The translations under genes were made by a program, and so were the position numbers. From Caballeronia telluris (GTDB lineage Bacteria > Pseudomonadota > Gammaproteobacteria > Burkholderiales > Burkholderiaceae), in the NCBI RefSeq assembly GCF_001544495.1, contig NZ_FCNZ02000017.1, forward strand, positions 1 to 64,000: a DNA stretch of 64,000 bases, written 5' to 3'. The notes below the pieces were generated by a model. That model was not told the origin of the DNA, did no database searches, and worked only from the letters and a program-made list of their open reading frames with translations. Positions 25,838 to 34,187 of the stretch are shown in pieces (position 1 is the stretch's first letter; every line of letters starts with the position of its first letter).

Positions 25838-28800
25838 ATGAAGAAGAATCAAGATGTCGTGTCGACGAATAAGCGTTCGAGTCAGCATTCCGACTCGCTT
25901 TCGCATGCGCTAGTCCGCGTGCGAGCACTTGCGAAGTGTGGGTCCATGCGCAGCGTTGCGCTCGCGACCCTGACGGTATTTGCCCTGCCGAGCATGATTC
26001 ACGCCGAGGAGCGCGGTCAACTCGTCCAGGCGTCCGCGCAAACAGGCTTCTCCTATGCGGCGGAGGTGGTGCGTGCGCTGGGCGTTTTGACGAAGAGTGA
26101 GCGCAGCGCCGTCATGTCGTCACGTGCTCAGGTGTTGCCCATCGGGCCGAGTCTGTCACCCGAGCAACTGATCAAAGCCGGGCCCACCGACATAGGGGAT
26201 CGGATCGAAGCGCTCGGTTCCGATTCAATTTCGATCGGCCTGAATACGCATGCCAATGGGAATCAGTCTGTCGCGATCGGTTCGAACGCAAACACGGGCA
26301 ACGTGGAATCGGTTGCCATCGGCAAATCCGTCATATCGAGCGGAGTAGGGTCCACGGCGATCGGCGTCAACGCGGAGGCGACCAATGGTGACCGCTCGCT
26401 CGCCATCGGCAACCTGGCGCGAGCGGGTTCGACGGACAGCATCGTCATCGGCAACAATTCGATCGTTGGCGACACGGCGAACACGGGCACGGACAAGGGG
26501 ATATCGCTTGGGACGAACAACGTCGTTTCGGGCGCGGGGTCCGTCGCGCTCGGCAATCAGGCGACGATATCCGGCATCAACTCGATGGTGCTTGGTAACG
26601 ACGTGTCGGTGTCAGGTGCCAACAGCGTGGTGCTCGGCAGTGGCAGCGACGGGTCACAGAGCAATGTCGTATCGATCGGTGCGAAAGGCGCGGAGCGGCG
26701 GATCGTCAACCTTGCCCCCGGTACGCTGAGCGCAACCAGCACGGATGCCGTGAACGCATCACAGTTGCACAGTGTGGCGTCGAGCACGGCAGCCGCAATC
26801 GGCGGTGGTGCGGCGCTTGGAGCCGACGGGGCACTCAGCGCGCCCTCATTTACCGTGAACGGCGGGAAATACACCGATGTCGGCAGCGCGATCCAGGCAG
26901 CGGCGAAGGCCGGGGTCGATGCATCGGCGGATACTGTCCGATTCGACGGCGACGAGCGAACGTCTGTCACGCTCGGAGGCACGGCCGGTGCACAGATCCA
27001 TAACCTGCAGGCCGGCAAGGCGGACATGGACGCCGTCAACGTCAAGCAACTGAAGGACGCCGGTCTCACGATCGACCCGAGCGGCATCGCGACGAACGCA
27101 TTCGTCGCCTACGACAATATCGGTAAGGGCAAAATCACGCTCGGCGGCGGCACGGCGGGAACGATTCTTTCGAACCTCGCGAAAGGCACCGACGACTCGG
27201 ACGCCGTCAACGTCAAGCAACTGAAGGACGCCGGTCTCACGATCGACCCGAGCGGCATCGCGACGAACGCATTCGTCGCCTACGACAATATCGGTAAGAG
27301 CAAAATCACGCTCGGCGGCGGCACGGCGGGAACGATTCTTTCGAACCTCGCGAAAGGCACCGACGACTCGGACGCCGTCAACGTCAAGCAACTGAAGGAC
27401 GCTGGCCTCACGATCGACCCGAGCGGCATCGCGACGAATGCATTCGTCGCCTACGACAATATCGGCAAGGGCAAAATCACGCTCGGCGGCGGCACGGCGG
27501 GAACGATTCTTTCGAACCTCGCGATAGGCACCGACGATTCGGACGCCGTCAACGTCAAGCAGTTGAAGGACGCCGGCCTCACGATCGACCCGAGCGGCAT
27601 CGCGACGAACGCATTCGTCGCTTATGACGATATCGGCAAGGGCAGAATCACACTCGGCGGCAGCGATGGCACGACCATCGCGAACGTAAAGGCGGGGGTC
27701 GACGACCACGACGCCGTCAACGTCGCACAGTTGAAGCAGTCGGGCCTCGTCGATCCGACCGGCAACACCCTTGCGGCGGTCGTCTACGACACCAATCCGG
27801 ACGGCACCGTCAATCGCGCGCAAGTGACGCTCGGCGGCGCATCGGCGTCGGCGCCGGTCGCGCTGCGCAACGTCGCGGCTGGCCGCATCGCGGCCGGCAG
27901 CACGGACGCCGTCAACGGCGACCAGTTGTTCCAGACGAAACAGTTGGTGGATGGCCTCCAGAACGGCGGCTCTCTCAAATACTTCACGACCAACTCGAGC
28001 CTCACGGCCGCACAAGCGTCCGGCGCGGACTCGCTCGCGATCGGCGGTAATGCGCAGGCAAGCGGGAAGAACGCCGTCGCGCTGGGTGCGAATTCGGTCG
28101 CCGACCGCGCCGACTCGGTGTCGGTCGGGGCAGTCGGGCAAGAGCGGCAGATCACGAACGTGAAGGCCGGCACCGCCGACACCGACGCCGTGAACGTCTC
28201 GCAACTGAAAAGCTCGGGCCTGATCGACAGCAAGGGCAACACCGTCGCCGCGCTCACCTATGACAAGACGGCGAGCGGCGCGACGGACTACGCCAACGTG
28301 ACGCTCGGCAACGGCACCTCGGGCGGCACGACGCTCCACAACGTCGCGGCCGGCTCGCTCATTACCGACGCGGTCAACGTCGGCCAATTGAACGATGCGG
28401 TCGGGAAGGTCAATAACTTCACGGCCGCGACCATGGCGCTTTTCAGCGCGGATGGCAACGGGGCGACAGAAGCGGCGGTATCGAGCGGCACGCACTCGCT
28501 CGCGCTCGGCGCGAATGCGCTCGCGAGCGGCGTGAACGCCGTGTCCACGGGCGCCGGTGCAATCGCGAGTGCCGACAATTCGGTCGCGCTCGGTGCGAAC
28601 TCGGTCGCGGATCGGGCGAACAGCGTGTCGGTCGGCGCAACGGGCGCGGAGCGGCAGATCACGAATGTCGCAGCGGGCACGTCGGGCACGGATGCGGTCA
28701 ACCTCGACCAGTTGAATCGCGCGTCGGGGAGCACGCTCGGTCAGGCGAACAGCTACACGGATCAGCGCTTCAACAACGCCGACCAGCAGATTCGCGATCT

Positions 28801-29041
28801 CGACCGCAATACGCGCAAGGGCATCGCTGCGGCATCGGCGCTCAACGTGGTGACGCCGTATCTGCCGGGACGCACCGCGCTCAACGCAGGCGTCGCGGCT
28901 TATCGCGGACAGGCGGCGCTCGGCATCGGCGTCTCGCGCTGGAACGAGAAGGGCAACCTCAACTTCAACGCGGGCGTGTCGTCGTCGGGCGGCAACAGCA
29001 CCATCGTTCGCGCGGGCATCGGCTACGTATTCGGCGGCTGA
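25838..29041 (+). CDS. Trimeric autotransporter adhesin (YadA-like)
   Basis: A 1067-residue type Vc secreted surface protein. A long signal region occupies about 1-59 (cleavage likely after SMIHA). A head with YadA-type repeats (SVAIGSNANTG, SLAIGNLARAG, SVALGNQATISG) follows to about 300. Connector and stalk repeats centre on DAVNVKQLKDAG. A second head-like segment is near 725-770. The C-terminal YadA anchor fills about the last 75 residues (GRTALNAGVAAYRGQAALGI ... IGYVFGG), with final small/aromatic residues. The family trimerises in the outer membrane and mediates adhesion. Residues 398-624 hold near-identical 57-residue repeats. The start at 25838 follows GAGTGAGCAG. An OmpA-type lipoprotein gene follows at once. 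Confidence 0.93.
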   Translation: MKKNQDVVSTNKRSSQHSDSLSHALVRVRALAKCGSMRSVALATLTVFALPSMIHAEERGQLVQASAQTGFSYAAEVVRALGVLTKSERSAVMSSRAQVLPIGPSLSPEQLIKAGPTDIGDRIEALGSDSISIGLNTHANGNQSVAIGSNANTGNVESVAIGKSVISSGVGSTAIGVNAEATNGDRSLAIGNLARAGSTDSIVIGNNSIVGDTANTGTDKGISLGTNNVVSGAGSVALGNQATISGINSMVLGNDVSVSGANSVVLGSGSDGSQSNVVSIGAKGAERRIVNLAPGTLSATSTDAVNASQLHSVASSTAAAIGGGAALGADGALSAPSFTVNGGKYTDVGSAIQAAAKAGVDASADTVRFDGDERTSVTLGGTAGAQIHNLQAGKADMDAVNVKQLKDAGLTIDPSGIATNAFVAYDNIGKGKITLGGGTAGTILSNLAKGTDDSDAVNVKQLKDAGLTIDPSGIATNAFVAYDNIGKSKITLGGGTAGTILSNLAKGTDDSDAVNVKQLKDAGLTIDPSGIATNAFVAYDNIGKGKITLGGGTAGTILSNLAIGTDDSDAVNVKQLKDAGLTIDPSGIATNAFVAYDDIGKGRITLGGSDGTTIANVKAGVDDHDAVNVAQLKQSGLVDPTGNTLAAVVYDTNPDGTVNRAQVTLGGASASAPVALRNVAAGRIAAGSTDAVNGDQLFQTKQLVDGLQNGGSLKYFTTNSSLTAAQASGADSLAIGGNAQASGKNAVALGANSVADRADSVSVGAVGQERQITNVKAGTADTDAVNVSQLKSSGLIDSKGNTVAALTYDKTASGATDYANVTLGNGTSGGTTLHNVAAGSLITDAVNVGQLNDAVGKVNNFTAATMALFSADGNGATEAAVSSGTHSLALGANALASGVNAVSTGAGAIASADNSVALGANSVADRANSVSVGATGAERQITNVAAGTSGTDAVNLDQLNRASGSTLGQANSYTDQRFNNADQQIRDLDRNTRKGIAAASALNVVTPYLPGRTALNAGVAAYRGQAALGIGVSRWNEKGNLNFNAGVSSSGGNSTIVRAGIGYVFGG
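27029..27709 (+). repeat. Tandem 171-bp repeats inside the adhesin gene
   Basis: Units start at 27029, 27200, 27371 and 27542, exactly 171 bp (57 codons) apart; the last is 168 bp and diverged in its second half. The first three are nearly identical at the DNA level, differing by a handful of bases such as AAG/AGC, GGC/GGT and AAA/ATA changes. Each unit encodes DAVNVKQLKDAGLTIDPSGI and ends in TAGTILSNLA. Copy number could change by recombination. Confidence 0.92.
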
Positions 29042-29123
29042 TCACCCACATTTCCATCGTTCGATGGTGCGACATCACAGCCACGGTGCCAGGCGCGACG
29101 TGGCTCCGACACAGGCTACACAC

Positions 29124-30191
29124 ATGAAACACACCATCGTTGCCGCAGCTTGCGTGCTGTGGCTTGCGGGCTGCTCGACGGCCGTTCGCGACAAGCTCGC
29201 GATCCAGGATCCGACAGTCTTGCAAAGAGGCTTCGACACCGAGCAGAGCGAACCAGCGGGCGCCGCGGTCCGCCAATGGACCGACGTCTATGGACAAATC
29301 AAGGCGCCGCGGGAAGTGAGCGCGTCGCTGCAGTCGAGACTCGACGGACTCGGTACAAGGAAGGAAAACTACTTCGGATACAAGGATCAATGCTGGCTGG
29401 ACGCAGCCAATGAAGAGATCGCCTTGAGCAACGGTTGGGGATTTGTCGAAGAGGCGCTGGGCGAATCCGCGCGCCTGACGGCGGAACTGGAATCCGGCCG
29501 GCCTGCGAAGCTCGACAATCCGTCGCTGCGCACCGTTGCCGCACTGCGACCCGACATCGCCGCGTCGCTCGGGGTCATACGCCGCGACGCCCGTTTTGCG
29601 TATTGCCCGCAGGCACAACGGGAAGTCGCGTGCATGGAGGTCAAGCTCATGCACGCCGGGCACGATGCGTGGGCGCGCAATTTCGACGCCGCGCAGGAAA
29701 AAGTCGACGCGGTCGAGCGCGTCATGAGCGACGCGAGAGCCCATCTCGACGGCTGTGCGGTGCCGAGGCCGCCGGTCGCTGCTGTGTCGCTTCCGCCGAA
29801 GATCGCGCTGTCGGCCGATGCGCTTTTCCCGTTCGATCGCGGGGACATCGAGTCGATCACGGAAAACGGCAGGGCGAAGCTCGATGCGGTGATCGCCGAT
29901 GTGAAGCGCGCCGGCGACGTGTCCGGAATCGCGATTTCCGGCTTTACCGACCGGCTCGGCAGCCTGGCCTACAACCGCGCGCTGTCGCAACGGCGCGCGA
30001 CCAGCGTCCAGCGGTACTTGCAGGATCACGGCGTCACGCTGCCCATTCAGGCGCGCGGCTACGGGCCCGCTTCGCCGGGCGCGCAATGCACGATGAGCAA
30101 TCACCGGGCGCTCGTCGATTGTCTTGCCGGCGACCGTCGCGTCGAACTGCAGTTCACGCGCCGCGGCGAGACGCCATCGTCGGGCGAGTAA
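29124..30191 (+). CDS. OmpA-domain lipoprotein, probable partner of the adhesin
   Basis: A 355-residue protein. The signal MKHTIVAAACVLWLAGC ends in the lipobox LAGC (C17). A helical middle region follows, with a few cysteines. The C-terminal OmpA/Pal-like peptidoglycan-binding domain starts near residue 230 (ALFPFDRGDIESITENGRAK) and contains the diaminopimelate-binding pattern SGFTDRLGSLAYNRALSQRR. It starts 82 bases after the adhesin on the same strand. Trimeric autotransporters in other species are paired with an OmpA-type helper (for example TpgA of Acinetobacter Ata) or a small lipoprotein (SadB), so a role in anchoring or biogenesis is plausible. The frame is open upstream, but ATG 29124 places the signal correctly. 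Confidence 0.87.
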   Translation: MKHTIVAAACVLWLAGCSTAVRDKLAIQDPTVLQRGFDTEQSEPAGAAVRQWTDVYGQIKAPREVSASLQSRLDGLGTRKENYFGYKDQCWLDAANEEIALSNGWGFVEEALGESARLTAELESGRPAKLDNPSLRTVAALRPDIAASLGVIRRDARFAYCPQAQREVACMEVKLMHAGHDAWARNFDAAQEKVDAVERVMSDARAHLDGCAVPRPPVAAVSLPPKIALSADALFPFDRGDIESITENGRAKLDAVIADVKRAGDVSGIAISGFTDRLGSLAYNRALSQRRATSVQRYLQDHGVTLPIQARGYGPASPGAQCTMSNHRALVDCLAGDRRVELQFTRRGETPSSGE

Positions 30192-30213
30192 TCCGCGTAA
30201 AGAGCACAGCGGT

Positions 30214-30249
30214 CGAGCCGCCTCGATCGATCGGGCGGCTCGGCTGTTG
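30214..30249. terminator. Candidate bidirectional terminator between convergent genes
   Basis: A 9-bp perfect stem, CGAGCCGCC (30214-30222) with GGCGGCTCG (30234-30242), and an 11-base loop, followed by a short T-containing stretch. It lies between the OmpA lipoprotein gene and the convergent DUF3443 gene. The T tract is poor. Confidence 0.45.
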
Positions 30250-30288
30250 TTCGTGCAGGCGCGTCTTCCGCCGGCCCGGCGCATCAAG

Positions 30289-31578
30289 CTAGAACGCGTA
30301 ATACGGCCCGCTGCCCGCGGGCGTTACGCGCCCTTCGAGCGCAGTGAATACGCGTCGCCCGAAGAAGAACGGTAAGCCCCAATCGAAGTAATTGCCAACC
30401 GGACCGGCCAGGTTCGAGAACGCGTTGTTGCTGCTGGTGAAGAGCGCCGTCGCTGGCGCCACGGAGAAGTTCACGCCGCGTGAGGCGCCGCTCGTCGAGC
30501 GAATGGTCGCGGTGAGGCTCTGAGGCGTCGGCGGGCAATACCAGAGGCCGCACTGGGTGAGCGAATCCGACGGGAAAAAGAGCCCGTTCGAACCGCTGTC
30601 GATGAAGCTCGTCGAGAACGTGCTGCCGCCGAAGTCGGTGAGAACGAAGCCGGACAGCGTGCTGCCGCGCAGGACGGTGGCATCGCCGAGCAGGTTGTTG
30701 GCCTGCGAGCCGATGCCGAACGTCATCGTGCCCGCAACGGCCGACGCGCCGGCGTCGGGCACGGCCGGAAGCTCGATCAGCACGCCGTTGTTGTCGGCGG
30801 AGAAGCGCGCGATCGGGTTGGTCACTTGCTGCGTAACCGCGAGCGTGCTCGCGACGCATGTGCCGGTCGCGCCCGGCGTGCACGCGTAGTACCAGCGCGG
30901 CAGCGGCGCGTTGACGCAGGCGCTGCCGCAATCCGCGCTGAACGGTCCGACACCCAGGATGCCGTTGCTGCGCAAGCGCGCGGCGGTGAGCATTGGCAGG
31001 CCGGACTTGGTGCAATCGTCGGCGGCGGCGGGCACGGCCGGGTCGGCGATCACCTGGATCGACGTCGCTGCGGCGACATGGCCCGCGAGGCGGATGTCGG
31101 CGGTACGTACCGCGCCCCATGTGTAGCCGGAGCCGAACACGGTGCATTGCGCGGCGTTCGCGCCGGTGCTGGTGGCGACGGCCGGCAACGCGAGCGCGGG
31201 CGAGAGCGCCGACGCCAGAATGCGCAGCCCCTGCGAGCCGGTGTCGACCTGGACGTTGTCGATCGTCTGGCAGTTGTCGGTACCGGGCACGCAGATCGTG
31301 ACGCTCGTCTGCAACATATTGCGCGTGCCCGTTTCGACGCGCGACACGCTGATCGGCTGGACATTCGGCGTAGTCGATTGCGGTACGACGTTGACGGACG
31401 CCGACGATGCGGGCGTCGGCGCGGTAACGGATGCGGGCGCGACGACGGACGCCGGAGCGGGGGCCGGGCTGGTCGGCGTCGACGAACTGTCGCCGCCGCC
31501 GCCGCACGCGGAAAGCGCGCCGGTCGCGAGGATCGCGATGAGCGACGCTGTGAGCAGGAGACATCGACTGGATCGCAT
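30289..31578 (-). CDS. DUF3443-type lipoprotein with pepsin-like motifs
   Basis: A 429-residue protein. The signal peptide ends in LSAC (C25), so it is a predicted lipoprotein, followed by a Gly/Ser/Pro/Ala-rich linker to about residue 75. It resembles the DUF3443 family, which in Burkholderia is encoded next to DUF2844. Within it I see D112-T-G-S (VQVDTGSQGLRI), NGILGVGPF at 205-213 and D327-S-G-S (SFIDSGSNGLFF). This is the order and type of the two active-site motifs and the flap-side motif of pepsin-family aspartic proteases. Many cysteines in the middle suggest disulfides. Protease activity is inference. It starts 11 bases after the DUF2844 gene, so the two form an operon. Confidence 0.85.
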   Translation of the reverse strand: MRSSRCLLLTASLIAILATGALSACGGGGDSSSTPTSPAPAPASVVAPASVTAPTPASSASVNVVPQSTTPNVQPISVSRVETGTRNMLQTSVTICVPGTDNCQTIDNVQVDTGSQGLRILASALSPALALPAVATSTGANAAQCTVFGSGYTWGAVRTADIRLAGHVAAATSIQVIADPAVPAAADDCTKSGLPMLTAARLRSNGILGVGPFSADCGSACVNAPLPRWYYACTPGATGTCVASTLAVTQQVTNPIARFSADNNGVLIELPAVPDAGASAVAGTMTFGIGSQANNLLGDATVLRGSTLSGFVLTDFGGSTFSTSFIDSGSNGLFFPSDSLTQCGLWYCPPTPQSLTATIRSTSGASRGVNFSVAPATALFTSSNNAFSNLAGPVGNYFDWGLPFFFGRRVFTALEGRVTPAGSGPYYAF

Positions 31579-31589
31579 GACCTGGGCTC

Positions 31590-32060
31590 CTATTCGATGT
31601 CGGCGGCGGTAACGCCCGCCGGGAGCGCGTCGGTGAGCCACGCGCGGCCGACGAACTGCCTCAGCCGCACGCCGGACTCGACGACGAGGTCGTCCTCGGC
31701 CACGCGGGATCCGTGCAGTCCGTGGCTGGCTTGCGAGCCCGCTGCTGCGCTTTTGTAGCGCGCGAAGTGGGCGCCCAGGAGCGCCTCGAGGTCGGGCATT
31801 GCGGCGCCGTGCCAACTGACGGCATAGACGACGCCTGCGGAGTCGATGTACTGGCGCAGCGTGATGCCGTTGGAATCAGTGGTTTCGTCGAAGGACAGTT
31901 CGCCGTTCTTCGCGTGCCGAATGACCGGGACGGGTGATGAATCGAGCGTGGTGACGATCGTCGATCCGAGTCGTGCAACAGCGGGTTCGCCCGTCATCAT
32001 CAGACACGCGATCGTGGCCGCCATGAAATAGTAAGGAGGTCTTATGCGTGAGGTCGCCAT
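31590..32060 (-). CDS. DUF2844 family exported protein
   Basis: A 156-residue protein with a signal peptide (MATSRIRPPYYFMAATIACL ... PAVA, cleavage after about residue 29). The mature part carries RQYIDSAGVVYAVSWHGAAM and a conserved acidic end, as in DUF2844. The family has no known function but is paired with DUF3443. The start at 32060 gives an Arg-containing n-region; an internal ATG at 32024 would give a signal without positive charge. No clear ribosome-binding site is visible for either. Confidence 0.78.
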   Translation of the reverse strand: MATSRIRPPYYFMAATIACLMMTGEPAVARLGSTIVTTLDSSPVPVIRHAKNGELSFDETTDSNGITLRQYIDSAGVVYAVSWHGAAMPDLEALLGAHFARYKSAAAGSQASHGLHGSRVAEDDLVVESGVRLRQFVGRAWLTDALPAGVTAADIE

Positions 32061-32100
32061 TTGGGGTATCGATCCAGTGAGGTTCTTATTTTTGAGATGA

Positions 32101-32505
32101 AATTTTAAGATGGCGCGATACCCAAATGACGCGATGGCGCAGTCCTATGAAGGGTTATTGAGATAAGAGCGAAATGTCTGAATAAGGCTTATTTATCAAG
32201 CCGTTGCGACGCACGATGGCGGTCGGTTTGAAAGGAGAATTGTCAAAGTTTGTCAAGCCGACATGCCGCGGATGAATCCCCGCCAAAAGAGTGCGTGCAA
32301 CTGGCGATGCAGCGGGACATGCGCTACGCCACTGCGCATCAAAATCACAGTGACCGCGTTCGGGATTCGGTGGCCGACGTATGGGTCAGCGCACGACGAA
32401 AACCGCGCCGCGCCATGCTGTTTTTGCACGGCGACGCGCGGCACCGGTAAAATACTAGGTTGATCCACGGAAAACCCCGTGGCGTAGCGGAAGGACTTCC
32501 CAAAC
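32101..32505. other. Non-coding region between the DUF2844 gene and bamC
   Basis: About 405 bases between divergent genes. Apart from the bamC promoter at 32424-32453 and a short CCACGG/CCGTGG hairpin around 32465-32482, I see nothing definable. No reading frame in it has protein-like composition. dapA, which often precedes bamC in related genomes, is not here. Confidence 0.5.
32424..32453 (+). promoter_or_regulatory. Candidate sigma-70 promoter of bamC
   Basis: TTGCAC (32424-32429), an 18-base spacer and TAAAAT (32448-32453), about 53 bases before the bamC ATG. Confidence 0.6.
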
Positions 32506-33711
32506 ATGACAGATTTTCGTGTGACCAAGCGGTTGGCAGCACTCTTGATGGCGGCAGGGTTCGTGGCCGGATGCGGCACGTCGTCCCCCACCGCGATCAA
32601 CTACAAGAGCGATCAACGCTCGAAGCAGGCGTCGCTCGCAGTTCCGCCGAATTTGCTCGATGAAGCGTCCGACCAGCGCTCGTTGCCGCCTCAGGGCGGG
32701 CAGGCGACGCTGTCCGACCTGCAGCAGGTTCAGAAGGCCGCCCCGACTGCTCCGACCGTGGTTCCGCCCGTATCGGGCATGCATATCCAGCGTGATGGCA
32801 CGGAGCGCTGGCTCGTCATCGACAGCAAGTCGCCGGACCAGGTCTGGCCGCAAGTTCGACGTTTCTGGCAGGAACAGGGCTTTTTGCTCGTCGTCGACGC
32901 CCGCGACAAGGGCGTGATGGAAACCGACTGGAACGAAACCCATCCGCAAATTTCCGACGGTCTGATTCGCAATACGCTGTCGAAGGCGACCGGCAATTCG
33001 TATGTCACCGCCGAACGCAACAAATACCGCACGCGTCTCGAAGTGGCGCCGAACGGCGGCACCTACGTGTTCGTGAGCCAGAAGGGCATGCGCGAGGCAC
33101 TGACGGGCGTCAACAACGATTCGAGCCAGTGGCAGGCTCGTCCGAACGATCCGGCGCTCGAAAACGAGTATCTGAAGCGCTTGATGGCGACGCTCGCGAT
33201 GTCGGACTCGCGCACGGCCGGCGGCGGTTCGGACGCGTCGACGCTCGGCACCTCGGCGACGGCCGGAACCGCCGCAAAGGGCGGCAATGCGGCGGCGAAG
33301 GCAACCGCCGTGCAGAACGTCCAGCTTTCCAGCCAGACGGCGGTGAGCAACGACACGGTACCCGAGGCGTCGTCCGCGGAACTGACGCTGCCCGAGCCTT
33401 ATGACCGCGCGTGGTTGCGCGTCGGCATCGCGCTCGACCGCAGCAACTTCACGGTCGACGACCGCGACCGCGCGAAGGGCGTCTATTTCGTTCGCTATGT
33501 CGATCCGAAGGACATGACGTCGGCGGAGCAGGGCTTCTGGAGCCAGGTGTTCCACGGCCGGAAGGAGAAGGTCGCGAAGCAATACGAAGTCAATGTGCGG
33601 GCGATCACGGAGCAGCAAACCCGCGTGTCGATCGTCGACGACAAGGGCCAGGTGGATTCCTCGCCGCAGGCTCGTCAGATCATGGCATTGCTCGCCGATC
33701 AGATCAGCTGA
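32506..33711 (+). CDS. bamC: Outer membrane protein assembly factor BamC
   Basis: A 401-residue lipoprotein. The signal MTDFRVTKRLAALLMAAGFV runs into AGC (C23). The unstructured N-terminal segment INYKSDQRSKQASLAVPPNL, with its DLxVPPxL-like motif, is the part of BamC that binds BamD. Two helix-grip domains follow: one near 85-230 (RWLVIDSKSPDQVWPQVRRF) and one near 300-401 (PYDRAWLRVGIALDRSNFTV). A Ser/Thr/Ala/Gly-rich linker of about 60 residues separates them. BamC is an accessory part of the BAM complex that inserts beta-barrel proteins. A terminator follows. Confidence 0.9.
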   Translation: MTDFRVTKRLAALLMAAGFVAGCGTSSPTAINYKSDQRSKQASLAVPPNLLDEASDQRSLPPQGGQATLSDLQQVQKAAPTAPTVVPPVSGMHIQRDGTERWLVIDSKSPDQVWPQVRRFWQEQGFLLVVDARDKGVMETDWNETHPQISDGLIRNTLSKATGNSYVTAERNKYRTRLEVAPNGGTYVFVSQKGMREALTGVNNDSSQWQARPNDPALENEYLKRLMATLAMSDSRTAGGGSDASTLGTSATAGTAAKGGNAAAKATAVQNVQLSSQTAVSNDTVPEASSAELTLPEPYDRAWLRVGIALDRSNFTVDDRDRAKGVYFVRYVDPKDMTSAEQGFWSQVFHGRKEKVAKQYEVNVRAITEQQTRVSIVDDKGQVDSSPQARQIMALLADQIS

Positions 33712-33740
33712 TCCGGTATCCAGTGCGTTTCGCCGAACGC

Positions 33741-33771
33741 AAAACCGCCTCGATTTCGAGGCGGTTTTTTT
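33741..33771 (+). terminator. Terminator of bamC
   Basis: The arms AAAACCGCCTCGA and TCGAGGCGGTTTT form a near-continuous 13-bp stem with seven T residues from the end of the arm. Confidence 0.92.
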
Positions 33772-33863
33772 ATGCGTGCGCGGGCCGGACGCGCGTTGCA
33801 TCAGCGACGTTTCGCGTTGAGGGCAGCGCGCAGTGTTTCGGTAAGGTTATGTGCGGGAAAGCT

Positions 33864-34061
33864 TATAAGAATCAATCGCATGCCGGGTAGAGTGCTCACA
33901 CGGCATGCGATCCAAGCGCGGATGTTGCGCGTCTGCGGCGCGGGCCCGACAAAGCGCGCGAGCATGGGCTCCGCGTTGCTTCCGTCGTCCGAATACAGGC
34001 CTCGCGCGTGCGCGCGGCCGCCGGTGGCCCCGTCGCCTATCCTCGTAGGGCGACGGTTTTT
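33864..34061 (+). ncRNA. Candidate structured small RNA
   Basis: A TATAAG hexamer at 33864-33869 would start transcription near 33876, where an 11-bp perfect hairpin begins (33875-33885 with 33901-33911, 15-base loop). The following 120 bases are GC-rich and give further stems. The stretch ends in a strong hairpin (34030-34056) with five T residues to 34061. There is no protein-like frame on the plus strand. Both bamC before it and the monooxygenase gene after it have their own signals, so the terminator needs a transcript that starts here. No -35 box is convincing and I do not recognise an Rfam-type family. Confidence 0.4.
34030..34061 (+). terminator. Terminator ending the candidate sRNA
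   Basis: CCGTCGCC/GGCGACGG outer stem, extended by a CTA/TAG inner stem past a bulged G, then TTTTT. Confidence 0.7.
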
Positions 34062-34098
34062 ACCCGCGTTTCGATGAGACGCGGGTTTTTCTTTTTTC
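34062..34098 (+). terminator. Second, tandem intrinsic terminator
   Basis: ACCCGCGTTTC pairs with GAGACGCGGGT (one T:G wobble) over a GAT loop, followed by TTTTTCTTTTTT. It directly follows the preceding terminator. Confidence 0.85.
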
Positions 34099-34187
34099 AT
34101 CCGGATGTCGATTGCCGGCACCGCCGGGCGGGCGAACAATCCGCGGCGCAGTTATCCTTGTCCTTCTTTCATTCGAGGAAAACGCCC

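Noticed and set aside
25838-26014. Extended signal peptide region (ESPR) in the adhesin
   Set aside because: The N-terminus is long, but the standard ESPR sequence pattern (MNKxYRVIWN-like) is not present, so I describe it only as a long signal region.
27029-27709. CRISPR-like spacing of repeats
   Set aside because: The units are contiguous 171-bp coding repeats inside the adhesin frame, not short repeats with unique spacers. No CRISPR array or cas gene was seen in the window.
26846-28495. A 549-codon minus-strand frame opposite the adhesin
   Set aside because: Its internal repeats simply mirror the adhesin DNA repeats.
33801-34139. A 112-codon minus-strand frame opposite the candidate sRNA
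   Set aside because: It reads through two intrinsic terminators and has no recognisable motif or ribosome-binding site.
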